Below are positions 55,091 to 64,000 of a DNA stretch of 64,000 nt, one piece after another; positions within the stretch are counted from its first letter, which is position 1; each line of letters begins with the position of its first letter. The stretch comes from JALOAT01 sp041685115. GTDB lineage: Bacteria; Pseudomonadota; Gammaproteobacteria; Thiohalomonadales; Thiohalomonadaceae. The position numbers and the translations under genes are program-made. A model generated the notes under the pieces. The model was not told the origin of the DNA. It searched no databases and was given only the letters and a program-made list of their open reading frames with translations. The stretch is from positions 12,128 through 76,127 of the forward strand of contig JAWLGK010000018.1 in NCBI GenBank assembly GCA_041685115.1. The letters run 5' to 3'.

Positions 55091-56356
55091 TTAAATGGCT
55101 TCCAGCTTGCGCATGGAGCCGGGGAGCAGACGCATGTCGACCAGCGAAGTGGCGAAGGCCTGCATGAAGCTGGCGTCTTCGTAGACCATGCGGTAGTACG
55201 CGATCTTCATGGTCAGCGCGCTGCCGAATACGATGGCGACGAAGGTGACGAAGGAGCCGAGGGCAAGCGTTGAAATACCCGTGACACCCTGACCGATGGT
55301 GCAGCCCATAGCGAGCACGCCGCCAAAGCCCATCAGTACCGCGCCGATGAAGTGGTTCAGGAAATCCTTGAACGAGGCAAACCATTCGAAGCGGAAGCCG
55401 CGCGATATCACCGACCAGATCAGTGAGCCGAGAATGACGCCGGCCACGGCCATGATGCCAAAGGTAAGCATGGTGGCGTCGAAGCCAGCGGCTCCATAAC
55501 CGACGGTCTGGCCCATGGGATTGATGAAGGTGAAGGATTGCGCGCTGAGCGGGCGGGAATCGGCGGGCTTCACGTCGCCCTCGCCGGCATACATGTCCCA
55601 CTGCTCGGCCACGAAGTTCTGCAGGCCGAAGCTTTCGTCCTCGGTACCCACCATGACGTTGCTGCTGATGTACCAGCCGCCGACCACCGCCGCACCCACC
55701 ACGATGCCGCCGACGATGTTGTTCATGTTGCCGCGGAACTCCGCGGACTTGAACACGAAGGCCAGCACCGCGAGCGCCAGCACCACACCGATGATGAGGC
55801 GCGCCGTCGCGACGCTTTCACCGGAGGCGACCAGGGAGCCGAGGTCCTGGCTGGAGCCCATCTGCACGGACAGCGGGCGGATCCAGTCATAGAACAGCAC
55901 GGTGAACAGGGTCTGGTCGGAGCCCGGAAACGGGTTGACCATGAAATAGGCGATGACGCCGATGATGAGCAGCACCATCACTGATTTGATGTTGCCACCG
56001 CCAATGCGGATCAGGCATTTGTTGCCGCAGCCGCTCGCGAGGGTCATACCGATGCCGAACAGCACGCCGCCCAGGAGATGCTCAGCCCACAGGAACTGCC
56101 CGGCGCGATACGGAGGAAAGGCGCTGTCGGCTTGCACCAGACCCATGGACTCCAGCACCACCACGCCGAGCAGCGCCACGGCGATGGCCAGCAGCCAGGC
56201 GCGCATACGGCCGGTGTCGCCCATGTTCACCCAGTCGGAAACCGCGCCCATGGTGCAGAAGTTGGTTTTGTTGACGACCGCACCCATGATGAGCGCCACG
56301 GCGAAGGTGGCCCAAAGCAGGAACGACTGGGCCTCCCCGAAATTCTCGAAGATCAT
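55091..56356 (-). CDS. YeeE/TsuA-type thiosulfate permease
   Basis: 421 aa, an inner-membrane protein with about 10-12 helices of the YeeE/YedE (sulf_transp) family. The Cys residues that line the thiosulfate path in TsuA are present in NKTNFCTMGAVSDW, LASGCGNKCLIRIGGG and LAMGCTIGQGVTG. AGGAG precedes the ATG at 56356. A periplasmic segment (about 225-275, VGTEDESFGLQNFVAEQW) interrupts the helices and is longer than in minimal members. No TusA-like partner (YeeD) is adjacent. With soxB it fits thiosulfate or persulfide handling. Confidence 0.88.
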   Translation of the reverse strand: MIFENFGEAQSFLLWATFAVALIMGAVVNKTNFCTMGAVSDWVNMGDTGRMRAWLLAIAVALLGVVVLESMGLVQADSAFPPYRAGQFLWAEHLLGGVLFGIGMTLASGCGNKCLIRIGGGNIKSVMVLLIIGVIAYFMVNPFPGSDQTLFTVLFYDWIRPLSVQMGSSQDLGSLVASGESVATARLIIGVVLALAVLAFVFKSAEFRGNMNNIVGGIVVGAAVVGGWYISSNVMVGTEDESFGLQNFVAEQWDMYAGEGDVKPADSRPLSAQSFTFINPMGQTVGYGAAGFDATMLTFGIMAVAGVILGSLIWSVISRGFRFEWFASFKDFLNHFIGAVLMGFGGVLAMGCTIGQGVTGISTLALGSFVTFVAIVFGSALTMKIAYYRMVYEDASFMQAFATSLVDMRLLPGSMRKLEAI

Positions 56357-56496
56357 GTTTCTCCTCCTGTCCGGCGGTTGATCCGCCTGTTGGTTTCCCC
56401 GTGGTGACTGGGGTTGAAACGCCCCAAGGATAGAGACGGCCACGCAGAGCGTCACCATCCTAAAAGGGGTAGGAATATTCTCAGGATTTCCGGAAT

Positions 56497-57171
56497 TTAG
56501 CGATAAGGCGTGGGATCGGGCACGTCCGCCGCCCGGAAGCCTTCCGCGCGCAGGCGACAGGAATCGCAGCGCCCGCAGGCACGGCCCTCCGCATCCGCGT
56601 CGTAGCAGGACACCGTGAGGCCGTAATCGACGCCCAGCCGGGCGCCGGTGCGAATGATCTCGGCCTTGCTGAGATCGATGAGCGGCGCACGGATACGAAA
56701 GCCCCTGCCCTCCACGCCCGCGCGCGTGCCGAGGTTGGCCATGGTCTCGAAGGCCTGCACGAATTCCGGGCGACAGTCGGGATAGCCGGAGTAATCCACG
56801 GCGTTCACACCGATGAAGATGTCATGGGCATCGAGCACTTCGGCCCAGGCCAGCGCCAGGGACAGGAACACCGTATTGCGCGCCGGCACGTAGGTGACCG
56901 GAATGCCCTCGCTCGGCCCTTCAGGCACGGCGATGGTGTCGTCCGTGAGGGCGGAGCCGCCGAACTGGCGCAGGTCGAGCCGGAACACGCGGTGTTCCAT
57001 GCCCAGGCTGCGGGCGACGCGGCCGGCGGCAACCAGCTCGGCGCGATGGCGCTGGCCGTAGTCGAAACTGAGTGCGTAGCCCGCAAAGCCTTCGGCGCGG
57101 GCCATGGCGGCCGCGGTAGCGGAATCGAGCCCGCCGGAGATGAGTACGACGGCTTTCTTTGGCATGTTCAT
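56497..57171 (-). CDS. queC: 7-cyano-7-deazaguanine synthase
   Basis: 224 aa. Converts 7-carboxy-7-deazaguanine to preQ0 with ATP and ammonia in queuosine synthesis. The PP-loop ATP site is VVLISGGLDSATAAAMA. The C-terminal zinc site is CYDADAEGRACGRCDSCRLR (four Cys). GVNAVDYSGYPDCRPEF is the family motif. The start overlaps the queE stop by 4 nt, so QueE hands product directly to QueC from one operon. Confidence 0.97.
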   Translation of the reverse strand: MNMPKKAVVLISGGLDSATAAAMARAEGFAGYALSFDYGQRHRAELVAAGRVARSLGMEHRVFRLDLRQFGGSALTDDTIAVPEGPSEGIPVTYVPARNTVFLSLALAWAEVLDAHDIFIGVNAVDYSGYPDCRPEFVQAFETMANLGTRAGVEGRGFRIRAPLIDLSKAEIIRTGARLGVDYGLTVSCYDADAEGRACGRCDSCRLRAEGFRAADVPDPTPYR

Positions 57172-57830
57172 CGGCCCGGGGCGTTACCCCAGAGGATCTT
57201 GTGCAACTGCAACTGGAAGCGCACCGGCAGGCGGTCTTCGATAATCCATTCCGCCAGCGCCCGCGGTTCCACCTGGCCCATGGCCGGTGAGAACAATACC
57301 TCACAGCGCGCCGCAAGGTGCTCGCGGGCAAGCAGTGTCGTCGCCCAGTCGTAATCGGCGCGGTTACACAGCACGAACTTGACCTGGTCACGGGCGGTGA
57401 GCCGTGCGAGGTTTTCCAGGCGGTTGCGCACCGCCTCGCCCGAACCGGGGGTCTTGATGTCCATGACCTTGACCACGCGCGTGTCGACGCCGGTGAGGTC
57501 GAGGGCGCCGCTGGTCTCTAGGGACACTTCGTGGCCGAGGTCGCACAAACGGCTGAGCAGTTCGAGACACGGGCGCTGCGCCAACGGCTCGCCGCCGGTG
57601 ACGCACACGTGGTGCACGCCGAATTCATGCACCTGCGCGACGACGCTGTCGAGCGACTGCCATTCGCCACCCTGAAAGGCATAGCTGGTGTCGCAGTAGC
57701 CGCAGCGTAAGGGACAGCCGGTGAGACGCACGAACACCGTCGGCCAACCGACGCTACGCGATTCGCCTTGCAGAGACAAAAAGATCTCCGTGACGCGCAG
57801 GCGCGCCGCGGCGTCGGCGGCTCCGCTCAT
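57168..57830 (-). CDS. queE: 7-carboxy-7-deazaguanine synthase (radical SAM)
   Basis: 220 aa. A radical SAM enzyme that contracts the pterin ring in queuosine synthesis. IFLSLQGESRSVGWPTVFVR is the family start region. The cluster motif is CPLRCGYCDTSYAF (CxxxCxxC). TGGEPLAQ is the SAM-binding GGE motif. The C-terminal part reads LQLHKILWGNAPGR. The start overlaps the cpoB stop by 4 nt and the end overlaps queC. The tol-pal-queE linkage is common in gammaproteobacteria. Confidence 0.96.
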   Translation of the reverse strand: MSGAADAAARLRVTEIFLSLQGESRSVGWPTVFVRLTGCPLRCGYCDTSYAFQGGEWQSLDSVVAQVHEFGVHHVCVTGGEPLAQRPCLELLSRLCDLGHEVSLETSGALDLTGVDTRVVKVMDIKTPGSGEAVRNRLENLARLTARDQVKFVLCNRADYDWATTLLAREHLAARCEVLFSPAMGQVEPRALAEWIIEDRLPVRFQLQLHKILWGNAPGR

Positions 57831-58591
57831 CCCTCGCGCCTGAACTGGCCGAGAAGATTGCGCGCCTGGCCCGCTTCGGTGGAATCCGGATAGCGCTTCA
57901 CCAGATCGTTGAGCACGCGGGTCGCCGCCGCCCGATCACCGAGCTCGTTGTGGCTGTAGCCAATCTTCAGCAACGCCTCGGCCAACTTGGGACTCTTGGG
58001 ATAGTTGTCGAGCAGTTTCTGGTATTCGGTGATGGCCTGTTTGAAATTGCGCTGCGCATAGGCGGCCTCACCCAACCAGTACTGCGCGATATGCGCATAC
58101 CGCCCCTGCGGATAATTCTTGAGGAAATCGCGGAACGCGGCAGCCGCCTGTTCGTAGCGCAGCTCGCGCAAAAGGTCGAAGGCCTTCTGATAGGCCTCAC
58201 GCTCCTGCGCCGTGGCGGCCGGCTCGGCCTCCGTGGGCGCCTCCGGAGCGGCACCGGGCGTGGACAAGCCACCGGGTGCCGGCACGACGCCAGCGCCGGT
58301 GCCGGCTTCGCGCTCCAGGCGTGCGAGACGGCGATCCACGTCCATGTACAACTCGCGCTGGCGGCGTTGCAGGCCCTCGATGGCGTGGGCCTGCTCTTCC
58401 ACCAGCCCGCGCAGCTGCTGCACCTCGCGTTGCAGGCTGTCGATGCGTGTGTGCATGTCGACCAGCGTCTGGTTGCTCAGCTGCTGTTCGAGACGCGTCA
58501 CGCGCGCATTGAGGTCCTGGGGCGGGGCGGCGAACGCGCCGCCCGCACCCAGCACCAATGCCCATGCGAAGGTGAGCCGGACTACACGCAT
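57827..58591 (-). CDS. cpoB: Tol-Pal system protein CpoB (YbgF)
   Basis: 254 aa, periplasmic. A signal peptide (about residues 1-21, TFAWALVLGAGGAFA) is followed by a trimerising coiled coil (about 30-90), a Pro/Ala linker and three TPR-like repeats (AYQKAFDLLRELRYEQAAAA; YWLGEAAYAQRNFKQAITEY; KLAEALLKIGYSHNELGDRA). It coordinates PBP1B with Tol during cell constriction. It starts 3 nt after pal and overlaps queE by 4 nt. Confidence 0.95.
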   Translation of the reverse strand: MRVVRLTFAWALVLGAGGAFAAPPQDLNARVTRLEQQLSNQTLVDMHTRIDSLQREVQQLRGLVEEQAHAIEGLQRRQRELYMDVDRRLARLEREAGTGAGVVPAPGGLSTPGAAPEAPTEAEPAATAQEREAYQKAFDLLRELRYEQAAAAFRDFLKNYPQGRYAHIAQYWLGEAAYAQRNFKQAITEYQKLLDNYPKSPKLAEALLKIGYSHNELGDRAAATRVLNDLVKRYPDSTEAGQARNLLGQFRREG

Positions 58592-58594
58592 GTG

Positions 58595-59128
58595 TTACAC
58601 GCCCGAGTAGATCAACTCGACGCGGCGATTGAGACGCCACGCGGATTCGTCATGACCCTGCGCCGCCGGGCGCTCCTCACCGAAGCTGATGACCTGCTGC
58701 TGCCCCTTGGCCATGCCTTGCAGCAGCATCAGGCGTTCGATAGCCTGGGCGCGGCGCTCGCCGAGACCCAGGTTGTATTCGCGCGAGCCGCGCTCGTCCG
58801 CGTGACCCTCGATCACCACGGAGGCGTTCGGGTTGGCGGCGAGGAATTTGGCGTGTTCCGCGACGATGTTGCGGTCTTCGGCACTCACCTCGGAACTGTC
58901 GAAGGGGAAATAGAACACGCGCTTGGAGAGCGGGCTCTGCGGGTCCTCCAACGGGCTGCCGGCGAAGCCGCGCTCGGTCTCCGCACCGGCCGCCTCAGCG
59001 CCGGGGGCCTGCTCTGCCGCCGCACCCGGGGCCTCGGTGGGTTCGGTCGGGGTGGTCTGCTGCTGAGCACAGCCGGCAAAAAGCCCCACACCGGACAACA
59101 GCACAAGAATTGCCATCAGCTTTTTCAT
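58595..59128 (-). CDS. pal: Peptidoglycan-associated lipoprotein Pal
   Basis: 177 aa. The lipoprotein signal MKKLMAILVLLSGVGLFAGC has its lipidated Cys at residue 20. A Pro/Glu/Ala linker follows, then an OmpA-like domain that binds peptidoglycan, with VVIEGHADERGSREYNLGLG and NRRVELIYSGV. AGGAAAA precedes the ATG at 59128. It is an outer-membrane partner of TolB, encoded 13 nt downstream of tolB. Confidence 0.97.
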   Translation of the reverse strand: MKKLMAILVLLSGVGLFAGCAQQQTTPTEPTEAPGAAAEQAPGAEAAGAETERGFAGSPLEDPQSPLSKRVFYFPFDSSEVSAEDRNIVAEHAKFLAANPNASVVIEGHADERGSREYNLGLGERRAQAIERLMLLQGMAKGQQQVISFGEERPAAQGHDESAWRLNRRVELIYSGV

Positions 59129-59141
59129 GGTTTTCCTCTTC

Positions 59142-60449
59142 TTACTTGAAATACGGAGACCACGCGGGTTCGCGCACGTCCCCTCTGCTGAGCCCAAGCC
59201 GCTGGTGGGCGCGTCCATCTGCGGCCACCGCTTCCAGAACACCCCGCCCGCGGATCTCCGTCGCGTAGATGATCATGGCGCCATTAGGCGAAAAACTGGG
59301 GGATTCGTCCAGTCGTGATTCGGTGAGCACGCGCAAATTACCGGTTTCGATGTCCATCACGCCGATGCGGAAGCGGTTGCCCTCGCCGGTGAGCAGGGCC
59401 AGCCGACGGCCGTCGGGTGAATAGCGCGCCCGGGCATTGTATGCCCCTTCGAAGGTCAGGCGCTCCGGCGCTCCGGCGGGCATCCCGCCACTCATGGACA
59501 GGCGGTAGATCTGCGGCCGACCGCCGCGATCGGAGGTAAACACCAGCGCTCGGCCATCCGGCGACCAGGCGGGTTCCGTATCGATGGCCCAGTTTTCGGT
59601 CACGCGCGTCAATCGAGAAGAGGCCAGTTCGAGCACGTAGACCTCCGGGTTGCCGTCGCGCGACAGGGTCAGCGCGAGATGGCGCCCGTCCGGCGACCAG
59701 GCCGGCGCGCTGTTGATGCCCTGGTAGGAGGCCACCTTCTCGCGCTTGCCGCTGGCAACCTCCTGCACATACACGCCAGAACGCCCCTCTTCGAAGGACA
59801 CATAGGCGAGCCGGCGCCCATCCGGCGACCAGGCCGGCGACATGATGGGCTGGGCCGAGGTGAGGATGATCTGCTCGTTGTAGGCGTCGGAATCCGCCAC
59901 CGCCAGACGATAGGTGCGCTTGCCGTCCGCGCCGCGCTCCTCGGTCACGTAACTGATGTTGGTGTCGAAGGCACCGCGCTCACCGGTGAGCTTCTCGTAG
60001 ATGATGTCGCTGATCTGATGCGCCACCCGGCGCAGCTGATTGGCCGTGGCCGGGATGCTGTAGCCCAGCAGTTGCTGGCTGCGCGGCACGTCGAGCAATT
60101 GGAATTCGACCATGAAACCGCCGCCCTCGCGCGGCCGCACCCGACCGATCACCAGGCTCTCTGCGCCGGTGCTGCGCCAGGCGGCATAGTCCACCTGCGC
60201 GGTCTGGGTGGGACGCGCCGGCAGGCGGTCGAGGGCGAGCGGCGCAAAGCGCCCGCTGCGCGCCAGGTCGGCACTGACCACCGCGGCGACGTCATGGGGC
60301 AGCGGGGTTGCACCGGTCCAGGCGAATGGCACAACGGCCACCGGCAGGGCGCCCTCCATGCCTTCGGTGATCTCGATGTTGAGCACGGCCTGCGCTGTAC
60401 CCGTCGAGCACAACGCAGCCACCAGCAATATGCGCAGGATCGTCCGCAC
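59142..60449 (-). CDS. tolB: Tol-Pal system protein TolB
   Basis: 435 aa, periplasmic. A signal peptide (MRTILRILLVAALCSTGTAQ and on), then an N-terminal alpha/beta domain with the TolA-binding end, and a six-bladed propeller with PAWSPDGRRLAYVSFEEGRS, PAWSPDGRHLALTLSRDG, PAWSPDGRALVFTSDRGG and similar blades that bind Pal. The start is a GTG 2 nt after the tolA stop. Confidence 0.97.
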   Translation of the reverse strand: MRTILRILLVAALCSTGTAQAVLNIEITEGMEGALPVAVVPFAWTGATPLPHDVAAVVSADLARSGRFAPLALDRLPARPTQTAQVDYAAWRSTGAESLVIGRVRPREGGGFMVEFQLLDVPRSQQLLGYSIPATANQLRRVAHQISDIIYEKLTGERGAFDTNISYVTEERGADGKRTYRLAVADSDAYNEQIILTSAQPIMSPAWSPDGRRLAYVSFEEGRSGVYVQEVASGKREKVASYQGINSAPAWSPDGRHLALTLSRDGNPEVYVLELASSRLTRVTENWAIDTEPAWSPDGRALVFTSDRGGRPQIYRLSMSGGMPAGAPERLTFEGAYNARARYSPDGRRLALLTGEGNRFRIGVMDIETGNLRVLTESRLDESPSFSPNGAMIIYATEIRGRGVLEAVAADGRAHQRLGLSRGDVREPAWSPYFK

Positions 60450-60451
60450 CT

Positions 60452-61279
60452 CTACCCCTCTGTGTGGAACCTGAAGTTGATTTCCCGATCGAACACGTCC
60501 GGCGTGGGCGGCGCAGGCAGCGGCGAGGCCTTGCGCACCGCCGCCTCCACGGAACGGTCCAGGGCCGGGCTGCCGCAGCTTTGCAGCAACCGCACCTCGA
60601 CCACCTCGCCGCCCGGCAGCTGGCGCACGAACACCCGGCAGTTCACGCTGCCCGTGGTGCCGGCCGGACGCAGCCAGTTACGCGACACCTTGTTGGCAAT
60701 TAGGTCGATGTACTCCGCCTTGATACGGCTGTTGATGCTGGCCGTTTCGCGGGCCAGCCGCTCCTGCTCGGCGGCGAGCTTGGCCTTGAAGGCCGCTTCT
60801 GCTTCGGCCTTCTGCTGAGCCTCGCGCTTTTCTTGCAGAGCCTTCAGGCGCTTCGCCTCTTCCTCGCGCTTCTTCTCGATGGCCGCCTTCTCCGCGGCGA
60901 CGCGCTGTTGTTCGGCCTTGAGATCCGCAAGACGCTTGCGTTCCGCCTCGCTGGCGCGCTGCTCCTGGTCGCGTTTCTTTTTCAGGTCGGCAAGACGCTT
61001 GGCCTCCTTTTCGCGGGCGAGACGCATCTGCTCCGCGTCCTTGGCGAGCTTTTGCTGGCGCGCGGCCTCGGCGGCGCGGCGCGCCTGCTCGTCCGTGCGC
61101 AGTTTTTTCAGTTCGCGTTCCACCATCGCCTCGTCCACCGCCACGGTCTCAACGGCCTCCATCACGGGTGCGGCCACCGGCAGGCGCGCAGGTTCGTTGT
61201 GGAAGCTGAAGGCCAGTGCGGCGAGGACGAATACGTGCACGCCCAGGGAGATGCCGATACCGAAGGTCCGATCGTCCAT
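60452..61279 (-). CDS. tolA: Tol-Pal system protein TolA
   Basis: 275 aa. One membrane helix near the N-terminus (about 8-26, GISLGVHVFVLAALAFSF), a long Lys/Glu/Ala-rich helical domain spanning the periplasm (about 50-180), and a C-terminal domain with VNCRVFVRQLPGGEVVEVRL and SCGSPALDRSVEAAVRKASP. The central helix is shorter than in E. coli. It couples proton-motive force from TolQR to Pal. It begins 1 nt after the tolR stop. Confidence 0.96.
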   Translation of the reverse strand: MDDRTFGIGISLGVHVFVLAALAFSFHNEPARLPVAAPVMEAVETVAVDEAMVERELKKLRTDEQARRAAEAARQQKLAKDAEQMRLAREKEAKRLADLKKKRDQEQRASEAERKRLADLKAEQQRVAAEKAAIEKKREEEAKRLKALQEKREAQQKAEAEAAFKAKLAAEQERLARETASINSRIKAEYIDLIANKVSRNWLRPAGTTGSVNCRVFVRQLPGGEVVEVRLLQSCGSPALDRSVEAAVRKASPLPAPPTPDVFDREINFRFHTEG

Positions 61280-61280
61280 G

Positions 61281-61712
61281 TCAGCGCTCCGGCGGCTCGG
61301 TGAGCAGACCGACTTTGCTGATGTCCTTCTGCTTCAGCGCGGCGATGAGTTGCACCACCTTGCCGTAGTTGGCGTTACGATGCCCGCCCACGTTCACCGG
61401 CGTGTTGGGGTGCAGGCGTTGGAAGGCCACCACACGATGCACGAGATCGCCAAGCGCCAGTGGTTCCTGTTTTTCGCCGTCGAGATTCAGATGGTAGCTG
61501 CCGTCCTGCTCCACGGAGATGACGATGATGTGACCGTCTGAGGAGGTGACCGGCTCGGCGCTGGCTTGGGGCAGGTCGACCTTCACGCCCTGGGTGAGCA
61601 GGGGCGCCGTGACCATGAAGATCACCAGCAGCACCAGCATCACGTCGATGTACGGCACGACGTTGATCTCCCCGATGGGACGCCGGCGTTTTCTGACGTG
61701 CTGCGCTGCCAT
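61281..61712 (-). CDS. tolR: Tol-Pal system protein TolR
   Basis: 143 aa, ExbD-like. A single membrane helix (about 17-37) carries the proton-channel Asp in NVVPYIDVMLVLLVIFMV. The periplasmic domain has NVGGHRNANYGKVVQLIAAL. It lies 6 nt after tolQ and 1 nt before tolA. Confidence 0.97.
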   Translation of the reverse strand: MAAQHVRKRRRPIGEINVVPYIDVMLVLLVIFMVTAPLLTQGVKVDLPQASAEPVTSSDGHIIVISVEQDGSYHLNLDGEKQEPLALGDLVHRVVAFQRLHPNTPVNVGGHRNANYGKVVQLIAALKQKDISKVGLLTEPPER

Positions 61713-61718
61713 ACTGCC

Positions 61719-62414
61719 TCAGGCCGCCGAATCCAGGGCCGGGTTGTAGACCTGGCGGTGCAGCAGGCTCGTGAACTCCTCCACGAAGGTCTCGTTGCGG
61801 TTCATGAGCCGCTCCACGTCATTGGCGAAGCGGTTATAGGCGATGACCGCCGGGATGGCCGCGAACAGGCCCATGGCGGTGGCAATGAGGGCCTCGGCGA
61901 TGCCCGGCGCGACCATGGACAGCGTGGCGTATTGCACGCCGCCCAGGGCGCGGAAGCTGTTCATGATGCCCCACACGGTGCCGAACAGGCCCACGTAGGG
62001 GCTTACCGAACCCACCGTGGCGAGCAGGGAAAGATGCCGTTCCAGGCGGTCCTGCTCGCGATTGAGCGCCGCGCGCATGGCCCGTTGCGCGCCCTCCACC
62101 ACCGCCTCCGGGTGGCCGATGGCCGGCTTGCTGAGCCGGGCGTACTCGCGGAAGCCCGCCTCGAACAGCGCCTTGGGGCCCGTGGCGTCTTCGCGGTTCT
62201 TACCCACTTGACGGAACAGTTCGATGAGGTCGATGCCCGACCAGAAACGCCTCTCGAAGGCCGCGGCCTCCTCGCCCAGGCGGGCAAGCGCACGCCATTT
62301 TTCGATGAGGATGGCCCAGGACATGACGGACACGGCCAGCAGCAACAGCATGACCGCCTGTACAACAAGGCTCGCGTTGAGAAATAGGCTGAAAAAGGAG
62401 GCGTCGACGCTCAT
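61719..62414 (-). CDS. tolQ: Tol-Pal system protein TolQ
   Basis: 231 aa, ExbB-like, with three membrane helices (about 14-36, 138-160, 170-195). The helix 2-3 motif GLFGTVWGIMNSFRALG and IAEALIATAMGLFAAIPAVI are conserved and contain the Thr residues of the proton path. The ATG at 62414 overlaps the ybgC stop (ATGA). It forms the stator with TolR. Confidence 0.97.
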   Translation of the reverse strand: MSVDASFFSLFLNASLVVQAVMLLLLAVSVMSWAILIEKWRALARLGEEAAAFERRFWSGIDLIELFRQVGKNREDATGPKALFEAGFREYARLSKPAIGHPEAVVEGAQRAMRAALNREQDRLERHLSLLATVGSVSPYVGLFGTVWGIMNSFRALGGVQYATLSMVAPGIAEALIATAMGLFAAIPAVIAYNRFANDVERLMNRNETFVEEFTSLLHRQVYNPALDSAA

Positions 62415-62816
62415 TCCGTCCCCTTCGATAGGGCTTGCTGGATATTCCGCGGCAGGGGCCTGGGCTTGAAGGTCCTCTCGTCCAGGCACACGATTTTGAT
62501 GATACCTTCGCACAAAACCGTGTCACCGCGCCGGACCTGTTGCACGAAAACGAGGCTTGCGCCCCCTGCCTTGTCCAATGTCGCACTCACCGTCAGCGCA
62601 TCGTTGAAGCGCGCCGGCAGGCGATAATCCAATTCCACGGCACGAACGGCAAACAGCAGGCCCTGCTCTGCGCGCAGGGCGTCTTGCTCGAAACCCAGGG
62701 CGCGCAGCCATTCGGTGCGGGCGCGCTCCATGAATTTCAGGAAATTAGCGTAGTAGACCACCCCGCCGCTGTCGGTGTCCTCGTAATAGACCCGTACCGG
62801 CCAGAGGAATCCGCTG

Positions 62817-62833
<17 letters not shown>
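62411..62833 (-). CDS. ybgC: Acyl-CoA thioesterase YbgC
   Basis: 140 aa hot-dog-fold thioesterase, the usual first gene of the tol cluster. The 4HBT motif with catalytic Asp is VYYEDTDSGGVVYYANFLKF; ERARTEWLRALGF follows. The ATG at 62833 overlaps the ruvB 3' end by 17 nt, and its stop overlaps tolQ by 4 nt. Confidence 0.95.
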
Positions 62834-63869
<1,036 letters not shown>

Positions 63870-63895
63870 CAGTGCACTTTCCGGGGGTGCAACGC

Positions 63896-63930
63896 GGAGG
63901 GCGCGGAGGCGCGGAGGACGCGGAGAAAGC
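63896..63930. repeat. GCGGAGG tandem units upstream of ruvB
   Basis: ACGCGGAGGGCGCGGAGGCG and the next units (GCGGAGGACGCGGAGAAAGC) form four imperfect 9-bp direct repeats. They match the left arms of the inverted repeats at 24532 and 25502. No right arm is seen before the window ends. Confidence 0.6.
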
Positions 63931-64000
63931 AAATGTCAGATGTACATGCATCTCAGAGCCCATCGACTCGCTCGAACAACCCTCTACGCACACAGAAGCA

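Overview
The window looks like a chromosomal segment of a G+C-rich, sulfur-oxidising gammaproteobacterium, probably in or near the Chromatiales/Ectothiorhodospiraceae. The reasons are SoxB (thiosulfohydrolase), a YeeE/TsuA-type thiosulfate permease, the gammaproteobacterial order ruvB-ybgC-tolQRAB-pal-cpoB followed by queE-queC, and SCO1, Psd, EttA and YcgL of gammaproteobacterial type. The assignment rests on gene content and protein motifs only.

Layout. 0-8.4 kb: a chemoreceptor, htpG (with a candidate sigma-32 promoter), phosphoglucomutase and PEP synthase. 8.4-11 kb: a repeat-bearing gap, a LexA-like S24 peptidase without a DNA-binding domain, sco1 and psd. 11.3-15.6 kb: an RND efflux pump operon with a palindromic candidate operator. 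15.7-22.7 kb: a signalling block with a chemoreceptor carrying a periplasmic c-type heme motif, a REC-PAS-PAS protein with a ruined GGDEF domain, and a multi-PAS histidine kinase. 22.8-33.5 kb: housekeeping genes (ettA, a DUF815 ATPase, TrpB2, a Lon-like protease, pcm, a heme-oxygenase-like diiron protein, a DUF523 protein) separated by several families of intergenic repeats. 33.5-43.7 kb: a subtilase remnant, a NERD-helicase, soxB, serB/ycgL, DUF2797, a pentapeptide-repeat protein and an SLC13 transporter.

43.7-54.9 kb is the most unusual part. It begins with a decayed sigma-54 response regulator and an inverted-repeat element. It ends with a frameshifted tyrosine-recombinase remnant next to the 3' end of tRNA-Lys(UUU), which suggests an old integrated island. 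Inside, all on the minus strand, lie fecI, fecR, a FecA-type TonB receptor, a 47-codon Cys-rich gene, three overlapping radical SAM/SPASM genes, and a secreted Vgb-like beta-propeller fused to a cytochrome c domain. I read this as an uncharacterised RiPP system: the small peptide would be the precursor, the three radical SAM enzymes the maturases, and the TonB/FecIR set the uptake and sensing arm. The product might be a metallophore or a signal peptide. The gene calls are firm; the peptide's role as precursor and the function of its product are inference.

55-64 kb is compact core genome read leftward: the thiosulfate permease, then (in transcription order) ruvB, ybgC, tolQ, tolR, tolA, tolB, pal, cpoB, queE, queC with overlaps or very short gaps throughout.
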